Assembly: GCA_963556495.2 (NCBI GenBank)
Contig: OY747704.1
Span: forward strand, 33,388,501-33,452,500
DNA: 64,000 nucleotides
DNA from: Valencia hispanica
Lineage: Eukaryota > Chordata > Actinopteri > Cyprinodontiformes > Valenciidae
Direction: 5' to 3'
Part shown: positions 1-10,395 of the stretch, piece after piece
Layout: each line of letters starts with the position of its first letter
How positions within the stretch are numbered: position 1 is the stretch's first letter
Program-made: the position numbers and the translations under genes
Notes under the pieces: generated by a model
What the model was told of the DNA's origin: nothing
What the model saw: the letters and a program-made list of their open reading frames with translations, nothing else
Database searches by the model: none

Positions 1-814
1 AAGGTTCTTTTAGTGGTTTTTAAGTCTCTTAACGGTCTTGGGCCTTCTTATCTCTCTGAACTGCTTTTACCATTTAAACCTTCGCGGCCTCTGCGCTCTT
101 CTGGCAGCCGTCTCCTTGTCTCCCCAAAAGTCAGGACACACACGCATGGCGAGGCGTCTTTCCAGTTTTATGGCCCTCACCTCTGGAACAGGCTGCCAGA
201 GGACCTCAGGGCTGCAGAGAACATGTTTTTAGGAGCAGGCTCAAGACTCACCTTTTTAGCTTAGCTTTTAACTGATTATTATTTATTACTGTTTGTTTAA
301 TTGCTCTGCATGTTTTATATGATTATATTATTTTATCAGTTTTACTATTTAATCTCAGCACATTAATTTACTGTTTCTTTTTATACTTTAATTTATCTTT
401 ATCCCCGTTCCAGTGTTTCCTCTGTGGGAGCCCTCTGCCCCGGGAGCGGTGGTCGGCTGTGGCTCCCTGGGTGCTCACCAGGTGGAGCTCGGGTGGAGGT
501 GGGGGTCTTGGCCTTGCCTCCACAGGGCGCCCTGTGTCTGTGCCTCGGCTGCTGCTCTCTGATGGCGTTTCCTTGCATGGTTAATCTACACTCGGCCCAA
601 TGTCCTTTTTGACTTTTTTGACTTTTTCTTTTAACTGTGTGTGTGCATGGGAGACGGGTTGGGGGGAAGGGGGTATAACTGTGACCATGCTTTTAAATCT
701 GTGGGGGAGGGAAGGGAAGGTGGTTTTATGTGGGGTCATTTTAATCTGTAAAGCACTTTGTGATGCAACTTCTTGTATGAAAAGCGCTTTATAAATAAAG
801 TTTGATTTGATTTG
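1..814 (+). mobile_element. L2-clade LINE, 3' end (truncated at the window edge)
   Basis: This is the last part of a non-LTR retrotransposon. Positions 13-264 encode the C-terminal tail of an L2-type reverse transcriptase polyprotein, recognisable by a proline/arginine-rich block followed by LWNRLPEDLRAAEN. The frame is open to about position 264 but has lost its usual end: a small indel after AEN shifts the frame relative to the sister copy at 55.1-55.9 kb. The 3' UTR ends with the L2-type signature TGTAAAGCACTTTG and AAAGCGCTTTATAAATAAAG, followed by a TTTGA-type tail. Family and orientation are clear; the 5' part lies outside the window. No activity is expected. Confidence 0.85.
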
Positions 815-1647
815 CATTAAACAAAAGCATTCACCTGATAATTATCTTTTTAAAAGTTAAAATATATTTTAGCCCAATATTATTATGTGAAGGAAGTAGC
901 TACAAATACTTGGGACACTAACGTGTTACTACCACAGCAGCAAGTTTAAGTGGCTGATACAGTTTATGACATACCACTCACAGTAGCGGACAGCTTTATA
1001 GCCTCTGTCATGTCTGTAGTATTGTTATAAGTCAAGACTCTGACAGATTAACGAGTTGCGCTGATGTAGAGACTTCATATTTTGCTACGGCTCTAGATAA
1101 CTTAAGTGATATTATTCCTGTATGCTCGGTATAAATTGCTTTTTATGCACTGAATACACAGTTCATTTTGTAGTCAGTGGACAAGAACCTTTTTCAAAGC
1201 TCATTTGGATATGGCTCATCTTGCTGAGTGGTGTCTTATGCTGGCTTACACATTTATAGCTGCTGCTTCTACTTTTCCTGAAAAGCTGTAAGTCAGTGCA
1301 CAGGTGTATAGCCATATAACTGTTTTGTAAACTGTTGCAAAATATATGTGCGATGAATATTAGGGTTTGGCTTTAAACATTTATAAAGAAATATAAAGTT
1401 AACTATACATCATCCAGTAACACTTGTGTATCTTGTAAATGTTCTGCAGTAAGTTAAGAAAAAAGATGTGTTAAACTAGTATATTAACAGTCAGGTGTGA
1501 GAAATGTTAATAATTTTCTTACCTCTGCATAACATATTAAAGATACACTGATAAGCAGCTTCTCTCTGCTAGCATATCTCTGCTTTTTAATCAACACTAA
1601 TCACTCCTCAATAGAAAAAATCAAGTTGGAAATCAAAAACTATGATA
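815..1647. other. No recognisable feature
   Basis: AT-rich sequence with stops in all frames. No coding signature, terminal repeat or RNA gene was recognised. Confidence 0.5.
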
Positions 1648-2663
1648 AATTCAATTCAGTTTATTTATATAGTGCAGATTCACAACAGATGTCATCTCAA
1701 GACACTTTACAAGAAAGTCATTTCATTACAAACATTACAATCAGTTTAAAGTTTTAGCTAGTTTTCTATTTAAGTATTCCCAGCAGATTGCATCGAGTCA
1801 TTGACTGGCAGTTGCACCGCGTTAATGCAGACTCGAACCACAGCCATCCTTCATAGTGAGCGAGCATGTAGCGAAAGTGGAGAGGAAAAACTCCCCTTTA
1901 AGCGAAAGAAACCTCCAGCAGAACCTGGCTTAGAACTAGTGGCCATCTGCCACAACCATCTGGGGGTTCGAGAAGACAGAGCAGAAACACAGAAAGAACA
2001 AAATAACCGATGTAAGAGCCCTTCTATATTAAAGAAAGTAAAACGTTTATAACAGGACACGGGGGATGCTCAGTTACCGTCCTACAGGGCATTGGAGCTA
2101 AGCAGGATTCCAGACCAGGTTGGCTTCTATGGAGAGAAAAACATTGAGAAAAAACAAAGTTAACAGTCGAAATAAGAGCAAATAATGCAACTGGAGAGTA
2201 GTAGAAAAGTAGCAGAGTGAAGAAAAGTGGTCAGTCTGTCCTCCAGCAGTCTAAGCCTATAGCAACATAACTACAGAGATGGCTTAAGATGATCTGAAGC
2301 CACTCTAACTATAAGCTTTATCAAAAAGGAAAGTTTTAAGCCTGGCCTTAAAAGTAGACAGAGTGTCTGCCTCACGGACTAAAACAGGTTTCACATGAGA
2401 GGAACCTGATAACTAAAATATCTGCCTGCCATTCTACTTTTAGAAACCCTATGAACCAAAAGTAAACCTCCAGTCTGAGAGCAAAGTGCTCTGTTAGGAA
2501 CATGTGGAACAATCAGATCTCTGATGTATGATGGAGCTGATTATTAAGGACTTTATGGGTGGATTGCACCAACAAGGTTTAACTGCTCACAGACTTGATT
2601 AGCAACAATTTTCTCATGGATTTTGGATAAGAAAGGAAGGTTATATAGGTCTGTAATTCACTA
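1648..2663 (-). mobile_element. L2 family 2, copy A (3' part, internally deleted)
   Basis: Minus-strand L2 copy. Its 3' tail (AATTGAATT-type) is at 1648, and the 3' UTR and last coding segment run to 2556. This part matches copy B at 4546-5550 closely. Copy B then continues with about 930 bp containing the RT domain, which copy A lacks. Instead a 26-bp Harbinger terminal repeat sits at 2557-2582, after which L2 resumes at 2583-2663 with sequence equal to copy B near 6480-6560. The copy stops exactly where a Harbinger end begins at 2664. It cannot encode RT. Confidence 0.8.
2557..2582 (+). repeat. Orphan Harbinger terminal inverted repeat (26 bp)
   Basis: GGGTGGATTGCACCAACAAG plus GTTTAA matches the ends of the Harbinger element at 44458-46260. 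It lies alone at the point where about 930 bp of the surrounding L2 is missing. It points in the same direction as the second Harbinger end that begins at 2664. Confidence 0.75.
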
Positions 2664-3225
2664 GGGTGGATTGCACCAGCAAGGTTTAACTTTAAAACCA
2701 GATCAAGTCATGGTTTAAGTTTAAATTATGTTGCACCAACCTTTAAACCCAGTTTAAAATTAAGACATATTAAATTTAAACCTCTCTTTTAATCTCAGTT
2801 TATCTTTCATTCTAAACCAAGTTTAAACTTAATTCGGTTGCACCAGAACTTTAAACTCCATTTTAAACCCTCATCTAGGATTAATTCTAAACTGACAGTG
2901 GAGCAGGTTTAACTGTAACATGGCTGCATTTTTGAGGTGGATTGAACCAAATGATGATGTTCCTCGGAGAAAGGTGAGAGACAGGCTCAATCCACTTGAA
3001 TTTTATGATGATGAGGAATTTTTGGCAAGATACCACTTTACCAAGGAAACAGTTTTGGAATGGAGAGCTTTTCCGCATCCGTAAGGGGTACTCCTCAATC
3101 AATGTTCAAGTGTTGTGTGATGAAAAATTGGAAATAACCAACATTGTTGCGCGTTGGCCTGGATCCACATGAAAGCAGGATCTTTGACAGGATCTTTCAA
3201 CTGAGCCTTAATGTCTTTTTTTCTA
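2664..3225 (+). mobile_element. PIF/Harbinger element fragment
   Basis: Begins with the terminal repeat GGGTGGATTGCACC and continues through a subterminal region rich in TTTAAAC motifs. It closely resembles the reverse complement of 45.9-46.26 kb. It holds the transposase start at 2921 and ends within the DDE-domain coding region near 3210. No second terminal repeat is seen, so the element is truncated. Confidence 0.8.
2921..3215 (+). pseudogene. Harbinger (HARBI1-like) transposase, internally deleted
   Basis: The reading frame begins MAAFLRWIE and carries the conserved N-terminal block LEFYDDEEFLARYHFTKETV. About 70 codons later than expected homology jumps from the N-terminal region directly to the catalytic-core block around INVQVLCD and VARWPGST, where Harbinger transposases carry an active-site aspartate. 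The middle, including the helix-turn-helix region, is missing. A 2-base loss after GST breaks the frame just before the ESRIFDRS block. Known family role: DDE transposase that needs a partner Myb-like protein for nuclear import and end binding. This copy cannot be functional. Confidence 0.75.
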
Positions 3226-3580
3226 TGGGATTAATCGACCGGTGTGAAGTAACAAAATGATGAAGAACATGGAGTAAAAAGAATAGACCAAGAACATAAT
3301 CAGTAAGTGTCTTAACTGGCTACTTTGCTAATTAAGGAGCTCAGCTGCAGGAGCTTCATTTACAAAGTAACGTACAGAAATATTATTTTACTTACCGAAA
3401 AAAATGGAGCAGAGACTTCTTAGACGGTCTGTTAGTGCAATCAGTACCACAGCAAGCCATCTTTGTCCAATAAGTGCACGATTTATATCTAAACACTAAT
3501 AAAGTTTGCGGATACAACTTATGCTCAAGTTCAGAGAAAGTAAATGGCCAAAGTCTCAACGTGAGTCCCAGGCTGAAGGC
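3226..3580. other. No recognisable feature
   Basis: Anonymous AT-rich sequence between the Harbinger fragment and the next repeat. No ORF with a family signature. Confidence 0.5.
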
Positions 3581-4112
3581 CTTCCCCGGAGCAAGCAGGG
3601 GGGGTAAGAAGTCTATGGCGGCAAGCTGCTAGCCACCGTTAGCCACCAGCCTTACCGCTGACGGCTCATCCGAGACCTGTCAATCAAAAGGACATGCCCC
3701 TAATTATTCATAATTTCTAGATTAAATTATGTCTAAACGGATGAGTTAGAAAAAAATTCACCCCCCTCAGAGTTGTCATGAATATAAACCTGACCTATTA
3801 AACCTAAAATGGTTTTTTGAACCAGGCTGTAAACATGTTTATTTCTGCTGTGAAGTTGGCCTTTTTAACATGGGAGTCAATGGGGAATTGCTCCTTTCTG
3901 GAGCCAGCCCCCAGCGGATGAGGGGTGAACTGCAATTTTTGTTACTTCCGGGTTGGCCTCAATTCTGAGCGGCAGAGTTTGCCCCTTGGACGAGACGCAT
4001 GACGCAGCCAAGATGGCGGCGGTGGGACCCACCCATTTGGCTTCGTTTTTGCTCTTCAGAAACCTATGGGTGACGTCACCGAGGCTTTGTCCAGTTTTAT
4101 ATAGTCTCTGTT
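3581..4112 (-). repeat. Probable teleost interspersed non-coding repeat
   Basis: On the minus strand it starts near AGACTATATAAAA and runs through GTGACGTCACCCATAGG, a CCGCCATCTTGG block and GGAGCCAG. These blocks resemble a widespread fish non-autonomous DNA repeat as I remember it; no library was consulted. It has no coding capacity, and the minus-strand ORF across 3877-4176 is incidental. Ends and superfamily are not certain. Confidence 0.45.
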
Positions 4113-4545
4113 TGTAACACCAGATAGAGGTAAAAAAAAACACAAATAAATATGTCCCTAGTGACCACAAACACAAAACGAAACCACCTAGTAATAAAAC
4201 GGTGTCACATCTGGTAAGAGATTGCTTAAAATGTCCTTGTTTTTATTTATTTAATAATATTTAGTTTTTCACGTCTGTATTGCCTTTTGATACATGAAGT
4301 TAATCTCTTATTTGCTCAATGCTCTGTTTCTTAATGTTACTTTTTAATTTTGGACCCAAACATTAATTGGGTTTTCCATACAACATCAAGGCCACTGTTT
4401 TTCACAAACTAGACAAAATAATTAGACAAAGCTTTTTTTTAGGTTTAACCTTAAAGCCGCTTCAGTAGCAATTTTTTTTATCACTGTTACTTATTTTTTT
4501 TAAAGTGAAAAGAAAACTAGAATTTGACATTTGTTAATCACACAC
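4113..4545. other. No recognisable feature
   Basis: AT-rich sequence with T-runs. No gene or terminal repeat was seen. Confidence 0.5.
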
Positions 4546-5605
4546 TCAATTCAATTCAATTTTCAATTCAATTTCAATTCAATTCAGTTTATTTATATAG
4601 CGCCAATTCACAACAGATGTCATCTCAAGGCACTTAACAAGAAGTCATTTCAATACATTTATACAAACATTCCATTCAGTTAAAAAGTTTCCTATTTAAG
4701 GAATCCCAGCAGATTGCGTCAGTCATTGGCGTAAGGTTGGGCCCTGTTGATGCAGACTTTCCAACCACAGCAATCCTTCAGCAATCCCTCATACTGAGCA
4801 AGCATGTAGCGACGGTGGAGAGGAAAAACTCCCCTTTAACAGGAGGAAACCTCCAACAGAACCAGGCTTAGTAGGAGCGGCCATCTGCCACGACCGTCTG
4901 GGGGTTTGAGAAGACAGAGCAGAAACACAGAAGGAACAGAAGATCTGATATAAGAGAACTTTCTATGTTACAGAAAGTAAAAAGTTGATTAAAGGACACA
5001 GTGGATGTTCAGTTACTGGGAGCATCATCCCAGTCGTTGCCCCCCGTCCAACAGGGCATTGCAGCCAAGCAGGATACCAGACCAGGTATATCTTCTATGG
5101 AGAGAAAAACACTGAGAGAACACAAAGTTAACAGTCGAAATAACAGAATGTACTGTAATACAACTGGAGAGTCGTAGTAGAAAAGGAAGTAGCAGAGTGA
5201 AGAAAATTGGTAAGTCTGTCCTCCAGCAGTCTAAGCCTATAGCAGCATAACTACAGAGATAGCTCAGGATGACCTTAGCCACTCTAACTATAAGCTTTAT
5301 CAAAAAGGAAAGTTTTAAGCCTGGCCTTAAAAGTAAACAGAGTGTCTGCCTCACGCACTAAAGCTGGGAGCTGGTTCCACAAGAGAGGAGCCTGATAACT
5401 AAAAGATCTGCCTCCCATTCTACTTTTAGAAATCCTAGGAACTACAAGTAAACCTGCAGTCTGAGAGCGAAGGGCTCTGTTAGGAACATAAGGAACAATT
5501 AGATCTCTGATGTATGATGGAGCTTGATAATTAAGGGCTTTGTGTGTAAGAAGAAGGATCTTAAATTTCTATTCTGGATTTAACAGGGAGCCAATGAAGG
5601 GAAGC

Positions 5606-6457
5606 TTAAACAGAAATGTGATCTCTCTTTTTAATATTCATCAGAACTCTTGCTGCCGCATTTTGGATCAACTGAAGCCTTTTAATGGCATTTTGTGGAC
5701 TACCTGATAGTAAAGAATTACAGTAGTCCAGCCTTGAGGTAACAAATGCATGGACTAGTTTCTCAGCATCACTCCTGGACAGGATGTTTCTAATTTGAGC
5801 AATATTCCGGAGGTGAAAGAAAGAAATCCTAGAAACCTGTTTAATATGGGATTTAAATGTCAAGTCTTGGTCAAAAATAACGCCAAGGTTCTTTACGTTA
5901 TTACTGGGGGCCAATTTAATGCCATACAGATGAAGTGATTGACTAATCAGTTTCTGTTTAAGAACTTCTGGTCCAAAGACAGCAACTTCTGTTTTGTCAG
6001 AATTTAGAAGCAAAAAGTTTAGGGTCATCCATGTTTTTATGTCTTCCAGACATGCCTGTAATCTACCTAACTGACTGGGTTCATCAGGATTTATGGATAA
6101 ATATAGTTGTGTATCATCTGCATAGCTGTGGAAATTTATCCCATGCTGTCTAATGATTCTACCAATTGGGAGCATATATATGGTGAACAGAATTGGTCCA
6201 AGCACAGAACCCTGTGGAACTCCACAAGTAACCCTTGAGAGTGAAGAAGATTTATCATTTAGATGAACAAACTGGAATCTATCCAACAAATATGATTTAA
6301 ACCAGCCTAGTGGTGTTCCTTTGATCCCTGCAACATGTTCAAGCCTTTCTAAGAGAATATTATGATCGACTGTGTCAAAAGCAGCACTGAGATCTAACAA
6401 AACCAGAACAGACACAAGTCCTATGATGAGCTCTAAAACCTGACTGAAACTCTTCAA
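5606..6457 (-). pseudogene. L2-clade reverse transcriptase, palm region
   Basis: A 283-codon open stretch with the RT motifs in order: LDLSAAFDTVDH (motif A, first catalytic aspartate, about residues 22-33), CGVPQGSVLGPILF (motif B) and HSYADDTQLYL (motif C, YADD catalytic pair), followed by the LGVIFD and SRLDYCNSLL blocks typical of L2. The family nicks target DNA and primes reverse transcription there. A gap of about 55-60 bp relative to copy C, near 6410-6415, destroys the frame just upstream, and a stop ends the frame before the C-terminal region. It is not functional by itself. Confidence 0.85.
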
Positions 6458-6767
6458 ACAGCTCGTTACTGTTTAGATGCTCACAGACTTGATTAGCAAC
6501 AATTTTCTCAAGGACTTTGGATAAGAAAGGAAGGTTAGATATAGGTCTTTAATTCACTAAGTCATCTTGATCAAGGGAAGGTTTCTTGAGTAAAGGTTTA
6601 ATTACAGCTATTTTAAATTCCTGTGGTACATATCCGTTTACTAAGAATAGATTCATCATATCCAAAATGGGGCCAGGAACCAAATGGAACACTTCTTTAA
6701 ATAATTTGGTTGGAATTGGGTCCAACATACAAGTTGAAGGTTTAGATCAGGCTAATATTTTTGATAA

Positions 6768-7175
6768 TTACGAAAGCTCGACTGAATCAAAACGGCCTAA
6801 GCACAACTGAGGTTCTACAATTCTTTCCGATACTGCCTCATTTATGGAGGAAGAAGTAATCATGTTTGGGAGGATGCCAATGATTTTATTTTTAATAGAA
6901 TTCATTTTATTTATGAAGAATCCCATAAAATCATCACTGCTAAGAGCTGGGGGAATAGTTGGCTCAACAGAGCTATGACTCTGTGTAAGTTTGGCAACTG
7001 TACTAAAAAGAAACCTAGGATTGTTTTTATTCGCCTCTATTAATGATGAAAAATATGCTGTTCTAGCTTGTCGAAGGGTCTTTTTATGCAGCAATAGACT
7101 GTTATTCCAGGTTAAATAGGAATCCTCTAGGTGTGTAGAGTGCCATTTTCTCTCCAACTTACTAGTTCCCAACAC
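6768..7175 (-). pseudogene. L2 linker region between endonuclease and RT
   Basis: A 135-codon frame with the L2-type block LRQARTAYFSSLIEANKNNP followed by SDDFMGFFINKMNSIKNKI. It continues in sequence, though not always in frame, into the RT palm downstream on the same strand. Copy C at 44.07-44.45 kb contains the same block. The upstream endonuclease is missing. Confidence 0.8.
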
Positions 7176-7190
7176 TGACTTACAAATTGG

Positions 7191-8849
7191 GGCAAGTTGG
7201 GGAGATTAGCATATTGCCCAATGGACACGTCGAGATGTGGCGAAGCTGGAGGTGTATGCGCCATTCCTCTTGGGAGCTCTACGACTGCCCAGTATATCAA
7301 AATCAGATAATGTGTTTAGCTAAATAGTCATTTAGCTAAAGTATTTGGGAGCTCAGAACTCCTTGTCAATATCAGTGAAACTGAAGCATTGGATTCTTGA
7401 GTGTTATGGAAGCGCGATGCTTGTATTGTTTGTTTGGGTTATAGATTAGCAAATGATTGCTGCATTTTTTTGGATAGGTTATTTTTGTGTTTCTTTTTAA
7501 TAAAAGACTAAATGAAACAGAAGTAACAAGGCTATTTTTAAAATTTAAGGAATAGAAAGAACAGAATATTGTGTGAAAATGTAAGGAGTAAAAGTAAAAA
7601 GTAAGCCAATAGATAATTACTCCAGTGAAGTATTAATATCCAAAATTTCTACTTAAGTAAGGTAACGAAGTATTTGTACTTCGTTACTTGCCTGTCATAC
7701 ACTGAAACTAATCTGCCAGGTATGAGTACGGTACACTCTGCCACACATTAGTCGCGACCGGCATGGAATAAAGGAAATTTCCTTTGTGTTTCATACTTGG
7801 GTTGTGTTGAGAATATTTTAATTACAAGCATAAGGTTGTTTCTTCTGTCATCACAAGAATGTTAAGCATAAGGCAAGAGGTGTGACCTCGACTACAGATC
7901 AAAAAGTAAAACAATACAATGCATGCTTAGTATGGATTAACTGGTTTAGACTGGGTTTAAAGAGGTTTATCTGTGTGTGCTGTTTTCTTTGAAGATATCC
8001 TTCTTTAAATGTCCATAAAGGGTGTTGACCCTAACGGAAATTTGACTTCAGGACAGGGCTGTATGGGTCACAGGACACTCTCAGATACCGGATAGCTGAT
8101 AAGTCTGACACTGTTTAAAGATGTTCACATTCTGTGTTTTATCTAAACTCAAGTTAAATGTTAATGGGTTAAAGGGCCCATGTATTGTTAAGGTACATGC
8201 ACTCCAAAAAGAGATGTGTCAAAAGAAAATAGCATAGGTGGGTGTAGTAACAAGTATTGTGAATCCTCCAATCAATTGAAGTTTAAAGGCACCAATTATT
8301 TAAAATATCTCACACATAGAATATGTGAGAACTAACTCAACAGGTGTAGTCCTTGATTATACTTAGGACATGCGTAATTTTTGATACAACTGCTCTTCCA
8401 GAGTAAGTTTAATACTTTATTGAGAAATTGAGATTTGTTGTTTAAAGTGACTACATGGGTGTGAAGACTTTTTACGTCAGGGGAAATTCTTCCAGCAAAC
8501 TGATAAGAACTTTTAGAAGTATAGCATTATCACAAGAGGGAACCTATCACAAATGATATATTATAAGATGTTTGTTTCTGATTGGTTGACTGTGAGCAGG
8601 GGAGGAACCGCTCTTCCTCTGCAGGGTGTAACTTTGCTGAATGTTGCTAATAAAAGGCTGAAGTAAATAAAGGATCTTTGAATAGAGTAAATGCTCTTGA
8701 AACTGTTGAGTCCTGTGTGAATTGTTCGGTTGTTTCCAGGTTGTCAGAGAATATAAGAACCTGTGAGAATATGGGGACTTCAGTGTCTAGTATGGGAATT
8801 AGACTGAAGTACAACAGTTGAAGTCTGATAAACAGTGCTGCCCTGCACT
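7191..8849. other. No gene; contains a hairpin typical of a mobile-element end
   Basis: AT-rich. At 7662-7687 an 11-bp perfect inverted repeat, GTAACGAAGTA with a 4-base loop, forms a hairpin. Its sequence resembles the end of a common fish repeat from memory. The rest shows no recognisable feature. Confidence 0.4.
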
Positions 8850-9198
8850 GTGCTTGGGGAGGGCGCCCCGGACAGCACCGAAAAAGTGGACATGTCCGGG
8901 AAAAAGAAGATGTTGCTGCCAACATAATACGCAAATACAACAAAGACACTTCTTTCACAACTAAAGTGCAAAATATTTGCTGTATTTTGTAAATTTTGCA
9001 CTGCATGGCTGAAACACTAGCTGCAGCTATTGTTTCACCTGTCCGTCCCCTAAAAATGTCAGTGCGGCAGGTCGGACTCTTATGTTTTCTCATTTAATTA
9101 TTATGAAAAATAATTGATTTTTGAACACTTTTGAATTGCTATCAATTTTGCATGTTTCACATCGCAATTAATTGATTCATGGTGAATCGGCACACCCC
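8850..9198 (-). repeat. Possible DNA-transposon end
   Basis: The antisense strand begins CTAGGGGTGTGCCGATTCAC and continues with alternating ATTAATTGCGAT blocks, a style seen at the ends of fish hAT-type elements. No partner terminal repeat or transposase was identified, so the assignment is weak. Confidence 0.3.
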
Positions 9199-9689
9199 TA
9201 GTACTTATACCTTGAACTTGATTACTGAATGCAACACAGGTGAGTAAATGCACAGATGGAAAAAGAGGTGTACTGGGGCAGAATACAGAGGTATTGAGGG
9301 AAAAGTAACACTATGGATCAAGAATACCGAAGTGAATGAAACACAAGACGGAACAAAATAATACAAATTTTAAAAAAAGCTAAACCCAAGGTCCAACAGA
9401 TTGTAACAACATTTTCTTTATATTATGAATTTAAAAATGTTTCACTCTAGATTTTATTCTAAAGTGTAACCTATTGATCTTTTACTAGTTGTTAGTGTTC
9501 TTTTATGACGTCATTAGACAATTGACTTTAGTGTGAATAAAATAAAATGAATACTTGTTTCTGCTGGTTTTTCATAAGATCCTTAACCCGTTTAATTCCA
9601 AATTTTTCCTTACAAAATAAGTGCACGCATTACCATCCTTAGACACTCCTGACAGATAATATTTATGACTTTCTTTATTTGATGCTGAT
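9199..9689. other. No recognisable feature
   Basis: AT-rich, stops in all frames, nothing recognised. Confidence 0.5.
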
Positions 9690-10395
9690 TGTGTTAGTGA
9701 AAATATAGGTTTTATACTAAGCAACAATTGTTCCCAACAATTTACAATCAATTTTCCTATCTAGCCTATTTACACACATAAAAAAAAACAATAACACGCA
9801 TAACCTGGGATAAGAAGGGATGGTTACAAGTTTTTGATACCGATGGCTTGCCATACCGGTGGATCTGGGTGGCCGGGTGTAGCTGCGGTGTGCGGTGCAG
9901 ACTGGTTGCCTGCTGTGAGCTCTGAGACGGGAGAGCGCCCCGCTGCTCGGTGAGAAGAGTAATAGCGTTACATGCTTCACCCAAAAGTTTACAATAACCC
10001 CATAAAAAGTTGCTAGAATTGCTAGTTGTTGTTTTTTTGTTTTTTCTTTTGGAGAAAGAATCGCTAGAGGGGTCTAAAAACTCACCAGATATAGCAAAGT
10101 TGGCAACATTGTCGACAACTCCTCCTCACCTCGCCCTCCCCACCACGATGGAAGCCAGTCATCTTCTGATAAGTTTACAGCCAACCAATGTCCACTTTAG
10201 GGTGTGGTTAACCGCGAACAACTCAAGCACAAGAAGCCCAGTGCATAAAACGGGTTTTATTTAAAGGGAACTCGCAAACTGTAAAATTAAAGATTAAAAA
10301 TTAGATTAACGCGATTTAAAAAAACATAGCGCCTTAAATATGGCTGTAATTAATTGATCGCAATTAATGCGATAATTAGACACCTTTAGTTATTA
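9690..10395. repeat. Possible fish repeat remnant
   Basis: Includes a GC-richer block (9840-9960) within AT-rich DNA and a CGCAATTAATGCGATAATTA end at about 10360-10380. The pattern is repeat-like rather than gene-like, but I cannot assign a family. Confidence 0.25.

Larger units (their letters stand above)
4546..7190 (-). mobile_element. L2 family 2, copy B (5'-truncated LINE)
   Basis: The most complete minus-strand L2 here. The 3' end at 4546-4600 consists of a long AATTGAATT tail, then the antisense of CTATATAAATAAACTG. Moving towards its 5' end come the C-terminal domain, the RT palm and the linker between endonuclease and RT (7175-6768). The endonuclease is absent, as expected for a 5'-truncated LINE. 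Near 6559 it carries the uninterrupted sequence that is split by Harbinger in copy C, so it is an empty-site reference. Confidence 0.9.

Noticed and set aside
3877..4176. 99-codon minus-strand ORF
   Set aside because: Falls within a non-coding interspersed repeat and has no domain.
5025..5354. 109-codon minus-strand ORF (and its twin at 47487-47855)
   Set aside because: It overlaps the L2 C-terminus and 3' UTR in another frame; shared by both copies only because they are copies of one element.
8647..9093. 148-codon minus-strand ORF
   Set aside because: No domain recognised; overlaps a probable transposon end and another ORF in a different frame.
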